Shown one piece after another: positions 1 through 8,088 of a stretch of 64,000 nucleotides of DNA. Position 1 is the first letter of the stretch. The number at the start of each line of letters is the position of its first letter. The position numbers and the translations under genes are program-made. The DNA lies in the NCBI RefSeq assembly GCF_000403435.2, contig NZ_KE159711.1, forward strand, positions 174,880 through 238,879. Direction: 5' to 3'. The notes under the pieces are model-generated. The model made no database searches. It was not told where the DNA came from and saw only the letters and a list, made by a program, of their open reading frames with translations. This stretch comes from Oscillibacter sp. 1-3. Its GTDB lineage: Bacteria > Bacillota > Clostridia > Oscillospirales > Oscillospiraceae.

Positions 1-9
1 GGCTATACC

Positions 10-846
10 ATGCAGCCCGCTCCTATGGCCGTCTCCAACAGGCTGGCCCTGGGGGTGTGGCTGGGCCTTCATCTCCTGATCATCGCCGCCCTGCCGCTGC
101 TGTTCTCCCGCCTGCCCGCCGGTGTTCAGACGCAGGTATATGGTACAACTGCCAGCGATTCTCCTCTCCGTTCTGAACTGCTGGAGCTTGGCTTCCCGGA
201 GGACATTTTGAGCCGGCTGGACGACAGCGAGCCGGTCCGGTTTGAGGGGGCCTATGGGCTGAAAAAGGAGGGGTATCGCAATGACGAAAGCGACCTTCCT
301 GACGGGATGCCCAGCATTGTCACCGTGGAGGTTCCGGTGCGGGACGAGAAATACGGGTTCCGCACGGTCTACCTGGCCTATCTGCACTGGAATCCCAATG
401 AGGCGTCCGGCGGCTATATGGAGGGCGTCCAGATCGCCCAGGACTACCAGGGCGTTACTGCTTGGACTACGCAGCCAGATGGAGTTCTGAAGTGGCAGGA
501 CAGCGCCGGGAACGCTTATACCATGCCGCTGAACTTCCGGTTTGACACGGACAACGCCGGAACGGCTTGCTATTACGCCAACTTCTCTCTGCCGGAGGAT
601 GTCAGCGGCCCCACGGAAGGTTTCCTGTTCTGGGAAGCGACGCCTACTTTTCCGGAGATCGTCTCGCTATACAATTTTTCCGTGACTGCCGCCCACAAGC
701 GCAGCTGCTGGCAGTACCCCTACACCCTGCCGTCTGAACTGCTGGCCTCCAGCTTCCACGCGCCCAGCTGGCAGTGGCGGATGTACCAGTGGATCTCCGA
801 GGGCCAGCTGGCCCCGGAAGGGCAGTATGATCCCGGAAAGTATTGA
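10..846 (+). CDS. Hypothetical membrane-anchored protein, possibly the C-terminal part of a longer protein
   Basis: I do not recognise this protein. It opens with a hydrophobic segment at about residues 12-32 (LALGVWLGLHLLIIAALPLL), followed by an extracellular-looking region of about 240 residues rich in Trp, Tyr and Pro. This fits a single-pass membrane protein with an outer domain. The frame is already open at base 1 (GGC TAT ACC before the ATG), and no ribosome binding site is visible before the ATG. The true start may therefore lie outside the window and this may be the tail of a multi-domain membrane protein. The stop is followed by a good terminator at 934-968, so it is the last gene of its transcript. 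Confidence 0.6.
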   Translation: MQPAPMAVSNRLALGVWLGLHLLIIAALPLLFSRLPAGVQTQVYGTTASDSPLRSELLELGFPEDILSRLDDSEPVRFEGAYGLKKEGYRNDESDLPDGMPSIVTVEVPVRDEKYGFRTVYLAYLHWNPNEASGGYMEGVQIAQDYQGVTAWTTQPDGVLKWQDSAGNAYTMPLNFRFDTDNAGTACYYANFSLPEDVSGPTEGFLFWEATPTFPEIVSLYNFSVTAAHKRSCWQYPYTLPSELLASSFHAPSWQWRMYQWISEGQLAPEGQYDPGKY

Positions 847-933
847 GACCGTTCAGCGTTCTGAATGAGAACGCACAGCCCCGTTCCTATATAGAACAGT
901 TCGTCATCAGCCTCAACATCTTCCGTTACGATC

Positions 934-968
934 ACCCGTCAGACTTAGTTCTGGCGGGTTAGTTTTTA
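934..968 (+). terminator. Rho-independent terminator
   Basis: A 10-bp stem (ACCCGTCAGA pairing with TCTGGCGGGT, one G-T wobble) closes a 6-base loop and is followed by a T-rich tract. It ends the transcript of the hypothetical gene upstream. Confidence 0.75.
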
Positions 969-1105
969 TACAGCAAAAATTTTTTCGGCACATGAAAAAT
1001 AAAATGTCGTTTTTGGACTCTGGAGGTTGTGGTAGATGGATGAGGGAGTCAGCGCATAAGGGCAGAGGAAAAACTGACTCAACAGAAAGGGTGGGCAAGT
1101 ACAAC

Positions 1106-1645
1106 ATGAAAGAATCCAGCTACAAGAGCTACGATGAACTGCCGCTGTTCCTGAATGCGGCAACGGTAGCGAAGGTGCTGGGCGTCTCGGCACACCCAGG
1201 GAGGTGCGGATTGAAGTACAAGCAGTGGCCCAAGCGTGATCCAATCAAGAACTACTTCCAACTACCCAACGAGATATTCCTGCTGGGTCTGTCGCCCGGC
1301 GCTCTGGCTGTCTACTCCTACCTGCTCTGCTGTGAAAACCGTAACACCTACCAATGCTGGCCCAGCTACAGAACCATCGGCAGAGCGGTGAAGATGAGTG
1401 CCAACACCGTCCGCAAGTATGTGTGCGAGTTGGAGGAGCGCCAGCTCATCAGTACAGAGAGCACAACGGTCACCACCAGGGATGGGCTAAAACGCAACGG
1501 CAGTTTGCTCTACACCATCCGTCCGATCCAGCTGGCTCTGGATCAGTTCTACGAACAGCAGTTGGCGCAGATGGATGCAGTGGCTGAGCGTCAGCGAGTC
1601 GCACAGGTACTCGCTCTCCGCAGTGATAAGTGCGACTCAGCGTGA
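1106..1645 (+). CDS. Replication-associated HTH protein fused in frame to a truncated excisionase-like N-terminus
   Basis: The C-terminal part (from about 1211) resembles the HTH_36-type replication or initiator proteins of Clostridia mobile elements: KQWPKRDPIKNYF, then a winged-helix core (YQCWPSYRTIGRAVKMSANT, then VRKYVCELEERQLI). The first 34 codons (MKESSYKSYDELPLFLNAAT, then VAKVLGVS) resemble the start of small excisionase-like MerR/HTH proteins. That similarity stops abruptly at GVS, just before an internal AGGGAGGT ribosome binding site (1198-1205) and an in-frame TTG at 1211. That TTG is probably the native start of the HTH gene, and the N-terminal piece looks like a deletion fusion. 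A further ATG at 992 is in frame but has no ribosome binding site. The protein is also shorter at its C-terminus than relatives I remember. Which start is used in vivo is open. Confidence 0.6.
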   Translation: MKESSYKSYDELPLFLNAATVAKVLGVSAHPGRCGLKYKQWPKRDPIKNYFQLPNEIFLLGLSPGALAVYSYLLCCENRNTYQCWPSYRTIGRAVKMSANTVRKYVCELEERQLISTESTTVTTRDGLKRNGSLLYTIRPIQLALDQFYEQQLAQMDAVAERQRVAQVLALRSDKCDSA

Positions 1646-2219
1646 CGGACTGTGCGCCGCTGTGTGGCCTCTCTGCTATCCGGAAGGTAACAAGCCGCCG
1701 CTCACCGCAGACACAGCCGTGTCAAAAGCGTGTGGCCGGTGTGTGCCATCCGGCGAAATCAGCACAACCGAAAGTGGCAGGTGAACCGGGGGGTCGAAAA
1801 AAGTGCAGGATAAAGGCCGGGGGTCGCTTATGCGTCCCCCGGCCAGCCACACCGCCCCGCAGAGCGGGTCGGGGCTTTTCCATAGGTGGTCGGAATTTCA
1901 ACTTTTTGCTGTGGCAGGTGGTTGGAAATTGAAAAATCAGGGAGAGAATCGCCTGATTTCAGCATTCCGCAAGGTGGCTGTTACAGGTGGTTTTCCGGGA
2001 TTTCAGTGGGGATCAGCGCTGGGGGCACTTTTCACCCCCTGGGGTCAAGTCGGGGGTCTGCTTCAGCTCAGCCCCTACAGCTGCCGTATTCTCGGCGGGT
2101 CCAGGCGGGGATATACTCAAATATTGCGCCGCAAAACAAAGAATAAAAGTCCTGAAAAAAGTAGTAGCTATTCCCGCCGAAGTGTGGTATGTGTTGGTGT
2201 TGCAAAGGAGGTAGCAGAC
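1646..2219. other. 574-bp stretch without a convincing gene
   Basis: Open frames here have no ribosome binding sites or recognisable motifs. The stretch holds a GC hairpin (CCGGGGG...CCCCCGG near 1818-1842) and a GCCCCGC/GCGGGTCGGGGC fold near 1853-1879. It is probably eroded mobile-element DNA between the HTH gene and the recombinase operon. The operon promoter should lie in its right half, but no clear -35/-10 pair could be picked. Confidence 0.5.
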
Positions 2220-2516
2220 ATGAGAACGACTCTGGAGGATCTTTACTACGGCAACATCACACCCTGTGAGCAGCAGATGATACCTGGCTCAGAGCTGAAG
2301 CGGGCGGTGAACCGTGTCACCAAGTGTGAGGAACAGTTGATGGGACTCCTCAACGAGGAGGGGCAGGAAACTCTTACAAAGCTTATTCGGTCACAGCATG
2401 AGAGCAACAGTATCACAGCAACCGAGAATTTCATCCTGGGCTTTCGGCTGGGCGTCAGGATCATGGCCGAGTGCATGAATGACAATGACGGTGATATTCG
2501 GACTGGAGGTGAATGA
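2220..2516 (+). CDS. DUF6809-like small protein upstream of the recombinases
   Basis: The 98-residue protein starts at an ATG with a strong AAAGGAGG site at 2204-2211. It is acidic and helical, and ends in an ENFILGFRLGVRIMAECM segment that matches what I remember of DUF6809 proteins in Oscillospiraceae. These are often found in integrated elements. The biochemical role is unknown. The stop lies 3 bases before the first recombinase start, and the two are almost certainly co-transcribed. A small accessory or directionality role in recombination is possible but is only inference from position. A longer in-frame upstream start (1803) is rejected because it has no ribosome binding site. Confidence 0.65.
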   Translation: MRTTLEDLYYGNITPCEQQMIPGSELKRAVNRVTKCEEQLMGLLNEEGQETLTKLIRSQHESNSITATENFILGFRLGVRIMAECMNDNDGDIRTGGE

Positions 2517-2519
2517 CAA

Positions 2520-3689
2520 ATGGCAAAGCGCAGACCGTCCGGCGACGGCATGGTACGCAAGCGGGATGACGGTCGGTGGGAAGGCCGCATCGTGGTGGGC
2601 CACAAGGAAAACGGCGACTCCATCTTCCGCTACGTCTACGCTCCCACGCAGAAGGAACTGTCCGCAAAGCTCCGCCAGCACATCGACAGCTACCAGGGTG
2701 CCGACCTGACGGAGCAGAGCAGGATGACCTTGAGTGAATGGCTCGATCAGTGGCTGGAGAACATGGCGGATACTCTGCGGCCCAATACTCTGAGGAACTA
2801 CCGCAGCTACATTGAGAACCACATCAGGCCCGGCCTGGGTGATAAGCAGCTGGCCCGAATCACACCGAAAGATGTGCAGCGGTTCTATGAGAAGCTGAGT
2901 GATTGTCTGGCCAGTGGTACGGTGCGCCGCATCCACACCACGCTCCACGGTGCGCTGAAGGCGGCACAGCAGGCTCACCTGATCGCCAGCAACCCGACCG
3001 AGCAGATCACCGCTCCCAGGTTCAGCTATGGAGTAAAGCAGATACTGACGGACGAGCAGCTGGATGTGTTCATGAAGGCCATTGCGGAGGATGAAATCTG
3101 GCACGACTTCTTCTACACGGAACTGACCACCGGCCTGCGGCGGGGCGAGATCTGCGGACTCAAGTGGGAGGATTTCGATGAGGTCGTCGGCACACTGAAA
3201 GTCTGCCGCACTGTATACCGGGAAACTGGCGGCGGGTTGACTGCTGGAGACACCAAGACCTATGCGGGTACTCGAAGGATCGTGCTGCCCGCCAGTACAG
3301 CCGCAGTCCTCAGTGAACGAAAAGAGTCCGCGCTGAGCGAGTGGATATTCCCCAACCCGCTGAAGCCGGAACAGCCCACCAATCCCGGCGCCGCATACCG
3401 ACAGCTGAAAGCTCTGCTGAAGCGGGCTGGCCTTCCGAACATTCGCTTCCACGACCTGCGTCACACCTTCGCGACTCACGCTCTGGCGTCGGGCGTGGAT
3501 GTGAAAACCTTGTCAGGCATCCTGGGCCATACCAGAGCAGCATTCACGCTGGACACCTACACCCACACCACCGGCGATATGCAGAAACGCGCATCGGAAG
3601 TGGTGGGTGATTTTCTGACAGATATTTTCGGAGAGGAGTTGAGACCGTGGGAAGAAAGCGCAAAAGCGGCGAGGGTACTGTCCGACTGA
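2520..3689 (+). CDS. Tyrosine recombinase A1 (site-specific integrase)
   Basis: This 389-residue phage-type integrase contains: an AP2-like arm-binding N-terminus at about residues 5-55 (GDGMVRKRDDGRWEGRIVVG); a SAM-like core-binding domain at about 68-155 (TLSEWLDQWL); and a catalytic domain at about 170-370. The catalytic set is complete: R207 (GLRRGE), K246, H311 and R314 (HDLRH), H337 (LGH) and nucleophile Y347 (LDTY). It starts 3 bases after the DUF6809-like gene with GGAGGTGA just upstream. Its 3' end overlaps the next recombinase by 43 bases because of a C-terminal tail (about residues 371-389) that its paralogue A2 lacks. It is very similar to A2 at 5387-6532; the first 30 residues differ at only a few positions. 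Confidence 0.92.
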   Translation: MAKRRPSGDGMVRKRDDGRWEGRIVVGHKENGDSIFRYVYAPTQKELSAKLRQHIDSYQGADLTEQSRMTLSEWLDQWLENMADTLRPNTLRNYRSYIENHIRPGLGDKQLARITPKDVQRFYEKLSDCLASGTVRRIHTTLHGALKAAQQAHLIASNPTEQITAPRFSYGVKQILTDEQLDVFMKAIAEDEIWHDFFYTELTTGLRRGEICGLKWEDFDEVVGTLKVCRTVYRETGGGLTAGDTKTYAGTRRIVLPASTAAVLSERKESALSEWIFPNPLKPEQPTNPGAAYRQLKALLKRAGLPNIRFHDLRHTFATHALASGVDVKTLSGILGHTRAAFTLDTYTHTTGDMQKRASEVVGDFLTDIFGEELRPWEESAKAARVLSD

Positions 3690-5080
3690 GAAAGGACGGC
3701 CGCTGGGAGGGGCGAGTGGTCGTCGGCTATGATGACAAGGGGCTACCCAAGACGAAGAATGTCCTTGCCAAGACCAAGGGGGAGTGCGTGGCGAAACTGG
3801 AATCGCTGAAAGAGTCCGTGGCTCCCGCAACCGCTGTCAAGGTCAGGGCAGATATGCCCTTCGGCGAGTGGATGACATTCTGGTATGAGACCTGCTGTAA
3901 ACCCGCCGTCCGGCCAAACACACGGACAGGCTACGAAAATAATATCCGCCTGTATATCCGCCCAAGGCTCGGTGACATTCCTCTGAACAAGCTGACCACA
4001 AATGATATTCAGCAGTTCATAAACTGGATGAGGCAGGATGGCCGTAGTGAATACCGGGAGTCCAGAGGGGAAGGACTCTCCGCCAATACGATACGGCACT
4101 GCTGCGGCCTGTGCCGCAGGGCTCTGGAGAAGGCCGTCACCGAAAAGCTGATCGTGCGCAACCCGGCGGAGGAATGTAAGCTCCCACCGGCCAGACGAAT
4201 GGAGATGCGGCTGCTCAGTCGGGAGGAGTTGCAAAAGCTGCTCATTCAGGCCAAGGCCGAGGGCTACTACGAAGTGTTCCTGCTGGAGCTGACCACCGGG
4301 CTTCGGGTGGGGGAGCTGATGGCACTCCAGTGGGACGACCTGAATTTCAATACCGGGGAACTACGAATCGAGCGGCAGATTTACCAGATCAAAGGTGAAC
4401 TGCTGATACAGCCGCCGAAGAACAAAGCCTCCATCCGGACGGTGATCCTGCCACCCGCAGTGGTCACCGCACTGAAAAAATATAAGCAGACGGTTTTCTC
4501 CCGATGGATGTTCCCCTCCCCGAAGAAAGAAGATGCTCCGATAGCTCCGTCTGTCGCAAGTCATCGTCTGGCTAAGATCCTAAAACACGCCGGATGCAAA
4601 AAGGTACGCTTCCACGACCTGCGGCACGTTTTCGCTACCAATGCTCTGGAACATGGGATGGATGTCAAGACCCTGTCTACCGTCATCGGGCACGTCTCCA
4701 GTGCCACTACGCTGAATGTCTACGCCCATGTCACAAGCGATATGCAGAGACAAGCCGCCGCCAAGATCGACCGGGGTATCGGCAAGGCGGAAGTGGCGGA
4801 GTCCACATCGATAGCAAAATCCATGTCCACGATGACCGATTTTCGGCCTATCAGGGAGCGAAAGCGCCGGTGGGGAACCGGGTCTCTCAGTAAAAATCAA
4901 AACGGTCAATGGGTTGGACGCTATACGATCACATGGCCAGATGGAAGGTTGAAAACACGAAAGGTCTATGCCGCTACTGAGGAGGAATGCGAAAGGCTGC
5001 TGGCGGCGATGATAGCAGATATGAAATCGGAGGTAGCCGCTGAAAAGGAGCGGCTGACAGCAGAAAATAGAGCAAGTTGA
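3647..5080 (+). CDS. Tyrosine recombinase B1 with arm-type DNA-binding motifs at both ends
   Basis: The 477-residue recombinase begins at GTG 3647, with GAGAGGAG upstream inside the end of A1. The N-terminal AP2-like domain (about 8-55) has GEGTVRLRKDGRWEGRVVVG. The core-binding domain covers about 70-170. The catalytic domain has R220 (GLRVGE), H323 and R326 (HDLRH), H349 (IGH) and Y359 (LNVY). After the catalytic domain the protein continues for about 110 residues. Residues 407-460 (GTGSLSKNQNGQWVGRYTI, then KTRKVYAATEEECERLL) repeat the pattern of the N-terminal domain. The protein therefore appears to carry two arm-binding modules around one catalytic core. It is translationally coupled to A1. 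The paralogue is B2 at 6543-7961. Confidence 0.9.
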   Translation: MGRKRKSGEGTVRLRKDGRWEGRVVVGYDDKGLPKTKNVLAKTKGECVAKLESLKESVAPATAVKVRADMPFGEWMTFWYETCCKPAVRPNTRTGYENNIRLYIRPRLGDIPLNKLTTNDIQQFINWMRQDGRSEYRESRGEGLSANTIRHCCGLCRRALEKAVTEKLIVRNPAEECKLPPARRMEMRLLSREELQKLLIQAKAEGYYEVFLLELTTGLRVGELMALQWDDLNFNTGELRIERQIYQIKGELLIQPPKNKASIRTVILPPAVVTALKKYKQTVFSRWMFPSPKKEDAPIAPSVASHRLAKILKHAGCKKVRFHDLRHVFATNALEHGMDVKTLSTVIGHVSSATTLNVYAHVTSDMQRQAAAKIDRGIGKAEVAESTSIAKSMSTMTDFRPIRERKRRWGTGSLSKNQNGQWVGRYTITWPDGRLKTRKVYAATEEECERLLAAMIADMKSEVAAEKERLTAENRAS

Positions 5081-5089
5081 GAACTGCGG

Positions 5090-5119
5090 CCCACTGGGAC
5101 ACCCCGGTGGGTCGGTTTT
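5090..5119 (+). terminator. Terminator after recombinase pair 1
   Basis: A 9-bp stem (CCCACTGGG with CCCGGTGGG, one wobble) and ACAC loop are followed by TCGGTTTTC. It lies 10 bases after the B1 stop. Confidence 0.65.
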
Positions 5120-5171
5120 CTCTGTCTGTGGGCAAACATGTGGTCAGAGGGTAAATGCCTTTAATAGACAA
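5116..5171. repeat. Att-like sequence module, copy 1
   Basis: Directly after the B1 terminator lies TTTTCTCTGTCTGTGG, a 7-base spacer, TGTGGTCA, and about 25 bases later ATAGACAA. The same blocks in the same order, with the same first spacing, follow B2 at 8006-8057. TGTCTGTGG and the inverted TTGTCTAT read as an imperfect inverted pair. Position and conservation suggest recombinase binding or an attachment site. Confidence 0.45.
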
Positions 5172-5189
5172 GCGAAAGGAGTTGCAGAA

Positions 5190-5267
5190 ATGGCAGGTTT
5201 GAGGGAGTTACCAAAGGCTTTCGCAGGTATAAATCTGCTCATTTTTGTGGAGTGCTGTTTGCGCTGA
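5190..5267 (+). CDS. Short ORF of 25 residues with a good ribosome binding site
   Basis: An ATG at 5190 is preceded by GAAAGGAGTTGCAGAA, a strong site at correct spacing. The frame runs MAGLRELPKAF and stops after 25 codons. It may be the cut-off start of a former small element gene between the two recombinase pairs. No family is recognised, and a function is not claimed. Confidence 0.3.
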   Translation: MAGLRELPKAFAGINLLIFVECCLR

Positions 5268-5386
5268 TACCTGCAAAGAAAGACGGCCCCCATCAAATGA
5301 TAAGTTTCTGATAACTCTGCCCTTTACCACTGGCTATTGGCACGGCGTGCTGGTATGTTGTGCAGTTGGAAAGGAGACGATTCCAT

Positions 5387-6532
5387 ATGAGCAAACGAAG
5401 ACCGTCCGGCGACGGCATGGTACGCAAGCGGGACGACGGACGCTGGGAGGGCCGGATCGTGGTGGGCCACAAAAATAACGGCGATTCCATCTTCCGCTAC
5501 ATCTATGCCGATACCCAGAAAGAGCTGACGGCGAAGCTCCGTCAGAACATCGACGCCTACCAGGGCATTGATCTGACGGAGCAGAGCCGAATGACCCTCT
5601 CTGAGTGGCTGGATCAATGGCTGGACCGGCGCATGGCCGGGACCGTCCGCAGTGATACGCTGGATGGGTACCGGCGGGACCTGAACAACCATGTCAAGCC
5701 CCGCCTGGGGCAGAAACAGCTGACAAAAATTACACCCGCTGATTTGAATGATCTGTACGCCCATCTCCTGGAACACGGCCGTCTCTCCAGAAGGCAGAGC
5801 AGCGGCCTCGCGCCCGCCACTGTCCACGGCATCCACACGACCCTTCACCACGCGCTGAAAACCGCGGTGGAGGAGGGCCTTCTGCCTGCCAATCCCGCCG
5901 AGGGCGTGACGCCGCCCAAACTGCCGCGCAGTCCGAAGGGTATCCTCAACAACGACCAGCTGGACACGCTGATGGCGGCAATCAGTCGGGACCCGCTCTG
6001 GCACGACTTCTTCTATGTGGAGCTGACCACCGGCCTGCGGCGGGGAGAGCTGTGCGGTCTGAAATGGAGAGATTTTGACAGCGAGACCGGAACACTGAAC
6101 GTCCGCCGCACGATCCATATGAAGAAAGGCGGCGGACTGAGCGAGGGAGACACCAAGACCTATGCCGGAATGCGGGCCATCCTGCTCCCCAAAAGCACGG
6201 TCCAGCTTCTGCGGGAGAGAAAACGCGCCGCGCTGACAGAGTGGATCTTTCCCGATCCACTCAAACCGGAAAATCCCACGCATCCTGGCGGCGCCTACCG
6301 GCGGCTGAAAAAACTCCTGGAAGAAGCCGGACTGCCCAATATCCGCTTCCACGATCTCCGGCACACCTTCGCCACACACGCCCTGGCCGGAGGGGTGGAC
6401 GCCAAGACCCTCTCCGGTATTCTGGGCCACACAAAAGCCAGCTTCACGCTGGACACCTACGCCCATGTTACCGGCGATATGCAGCGTCATGCCGCAGGGA
6501 TCGTGGGCGATTTTATTCAGGACATTCTCTAA
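5387..6532 (+). CDS. Tyrosine recombinase A2 (paralogue of A1)
   Basis: This 381-residue integrase starts at ATG 5387 behind AAGGAGAC (5371-5378); a start nine codons upstream has no ribosome binding site. The domain order is as in A1: AP2-like arm domain at about 5-55 (GDGMVRKRDDGRWEGRIVVG, identical to A1 over this stretch), core-binding domain at about 68-165 and catalytic domain at about 180-375. Catalytic residues are R218 (GLRRGE), H322 and R325 (HDLRH), H348 (LGH) and Y358 (LDTY). It has an insertion of about 10 residues near 130-142 (GRLSRRQSSG) that A1 lacks. It ends with GDFIQDIL and does not overlap the next gene: the stop is 10 bases before B2, and the AAGGAGG for B2 overlaps this stop. 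Confidence 0.92.
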   Translation: MSKRRPSGDGMVRKRDDGRWEGRIVVGHKNNGDSIFRYIYADTQKELTAKLRQNIDAYQGIDLTEQSRMTLSEWLDQWLDRRMAGTVRSDTLDGYRRDLNNHVKPRLGQKQLTKITPADLNDLYAHLLEHGRLSRRQSSGLAPATVHGIHTTLHHALKTAVEEGLLPANPAEGVTPPKLPRSPKGILNNDQLDTLMAAISRDPLWHDFFYVELTTGLRRGELCGLKWRDFDSETGTLNVRRTIHMKKGGGLSEGDTKTYAGMRAILLPKSTVQLLRERKRAALTEWIFPDPLKPENPTHPGGAYRRLKKLLEEAGLPNIRFHDLRHTFATHALAGGVDAKTLSGILGHTKASFTLDTYAHVTGDMQRHAAGIVGDFIQDIL

Positions 6533-6542
6533 GGAGGGGCTC

Positions 6543-7961
6543 ATGGGAAAGCAGAAAACCAAGCGTGGAAACGGCAGCATCCACCTGCGGAAAGACGGCC
6601 GCTGGGAGGGGCGGGTGGTCATCGGACGCAATGAAAAGGGCCTGCCGAAAACGAAAAACGTCCTGGCGCAAACCCGCCGGGAGTGCCAGGAAAAACTCAA
6701 GGCGCTGAGAAACAGCATCAAGGGCGCTGTGCCAAAGCAGCCCAAAGCCGGCATAACCTTCGGGGCATGGCTGGATCACTGGTACCGGAGCGACTGCAAG
6801 CCGACGATCAGCCCCAAGACCCAGACCGACTATGAAAACCGTATCTACCAGCACATCATTCCGGAAATTGGACATATCCCGCTGACCAAGCTCACCTCCG
6901 CAGATCTCCAGCAATTCTATATCCGCCTCAAGCAGGGCGGACGGCTTCTCCAGCCGGAGAGGTACGGCCCCAGGCTGTCGGACCGCATGGTGAAATGCTG
7001 CCATGTGACCTGCCGCGCGGCGCTGGACAAGGCGGTGTCCCAGGGACTGCTTCTGAAGAATCCGGCCGCCGCCTGCAAGGCGCCCACGACCCATCCCAAA
7101 GAGATGCAGGTGCTGGCCCAGGAGGAGATGCAGCGATTGCTCATTCAGGCAAAAGAGGACGGCTGCTATGAGCTTCTGCTTCTGGATCTGACCACCGGCC
7201 TGCGCCGCGGGGAGCTGCTGGCGCTCCAATGGGATGATCTGGACTTCCAGACCGGAGAACTGCGGATCACACGGCAGGTACAGCGGATCCGGGGAGAACT
7301 GACAATCACCCAGCCCAAGACCCGATCCTCCAGCCGAAGCATCATCCTTCCGAAAGTGATTCTGGACATCCTGAAAAACCACCGTCAGTGTACGGGGTCC
7401 CGGTGGATGTTTCCCTCACCCAGGAAAGAGGATTCTCCCCGGGATCCCGCCGCCGTCCGGAAGAAGCTGTCCACCATCCTGGAGCGGGCCGGCTGCAAAC
7501 ACGTCCGCTTCCATGACCTCCGGCACACCTTCGCCACCAACGCCCTGGAGCACGGGATGGACGTCAAGACCCTGTCTGCCATCATCGGCCACGTCTCCAG
7601 CGCCACGACGCTGAACGTCTACGCCCACGTCACCGACGGGATGCGGCAGTCGGCGGCGGCAAAGATCGACTTCGCCATCGCCAAAGCGGAGCCCCGGCCG
7701 GATACGATGGTTCGGGAGAAGCCCGTCCGCACCAGTTTCCAGGCAGTCAAGGGTAAATACCGCAAGCCGGGGACCGGTTGTATTTCACGGATCAGAGATC
7801 AGCTCTGGGAGGGACGGTATTCTCCCAAGGTCAACGGCAAACGTATGACCCGGAATGTCTACGCCCACAGCGAGGAGGAGTGTGAGGAGAAGCTGGCGCG
7901 GTTGATCACGGAGATGAAGGAGGAGACAGCCCTCCTGCGAGCCCAGGCAAAAACAGGCTGA
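6543..7961 (+). CDS. Tyrosine recombinase B2 with arm-type DNA-binding motifs at both ends
   Basis: The 472-residue recombinase starts at ATG 6543 with AAGGAGG at 6531-6537. The N-terminal arm domain (about 8-55) has GNGSIHLRKDGRWEGRVVIG. Catalytic residues are R221 (GLRRGE), H324 and R327 (HDLRH), H350 (IGH) and Y360 (LNVY). As in B1, a C-terminal extension (about 403-458) repeats the arm-domain pattern: GTGCISRIRDQLWEGRYSP, then NVYAHSEEECEEKL. It is the last gene before the terminator at 7974-8010, the att-like module and tRNA-Val. That is the standard place for an integrase at the end of an element inserted by a tRNA gene. B1 and B2 have near-identical architecture but clearly diverged sequence. 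Confidence 0.92.
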   Translation: MGKQKTKRGNGSIHLRKDGRWEGRVVIGRNEKGLPKTKNVLAQTRRECQEKLKALRNSIKGAVPKQPKAGITFGAWLDHWYRSDCKPTISPKTQTDYENRIYQHIIPEIGHIPLTKLTSADLQQFYIRLKQGGRLLQPERYGPRLSDRMVKCCHVTCRAALDKAVSQGLLLKNPAAACKAPTTHPKEMQVLAQEEMQRLLIQAKEDGCYELLLLDLTTGLRRGELLALQWDDLDFQTGELRITRQVQRIRGELTITQPKTRSSSRSIILPKVILDILKNHRQCTGSRWMFPSPRKEDSPRDPAAVRKKLSTILERAGCKHVRFHDLRHTFATNALEHGMDVKTLSAIIGHVSSATTLNVYAHVTDGMRQSAAAKIDFAIAKAEPRPDTMVREKPVRTSFQAVKGKYRKPGTGCISRIRDQLWEGRYSPKVNGKRMTRNVYAHSEEECEEKLARLITEMKEETALLRAQAKTG

Positions 7962-7973
7962 ATGGAATGCGGC

Positions 7974-8010
7974 CGCCCTCCGGGACAGTGATTCCCGGAG
8001 GGCGTTTTTT
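7974..8010 (+). terminator. Strong terminator after recombinase pair 2
   Basis: A perfect 12-bp stem (CGCCCTCCGGGA with TCCCGGAGGGCG) with a 7-base loop is followed by six T residues. Confidence 0.9.
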
Positions 8011-8057
8011 CTCTGTCTGTGGCTGGAACTGTGGTCAAGGCGAATCCGGATAGACAA
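8006..8057. repeat. Att-like sequence module, copy 2
   Basis: It begins TTTTCTCTGTCTGTGG, then 7 bases, TGTGGTCA, and later ATAGACAA. This matches the module after B1 (5116-5171) block for block while the bases between differ. It lies between the recombinase terminator and the tRNA-Val terminator. Confidence 0.45.
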
Positions 8058-8088
8058 CCGCCGCCGCAAAACTGCCTGATAAGTTGAG

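Noticed and set aside
2391..3479. Minus-strand ORF of 362 codons opposite recombinase A1
   Set aside because: An antisense shadow of the same kind as that opposite A2; the similar antisense ORF simply reflects the A1/A2 homology.
5324..6754. Long minus-strand ORF of 476 codons opposite recombinase A2
   Set aside because: It is an antisense shadow of A2 and the start of B2 caused by high GC in third positions. It has no ribosome binding site, and the plus strand has complete catalytic motifs.
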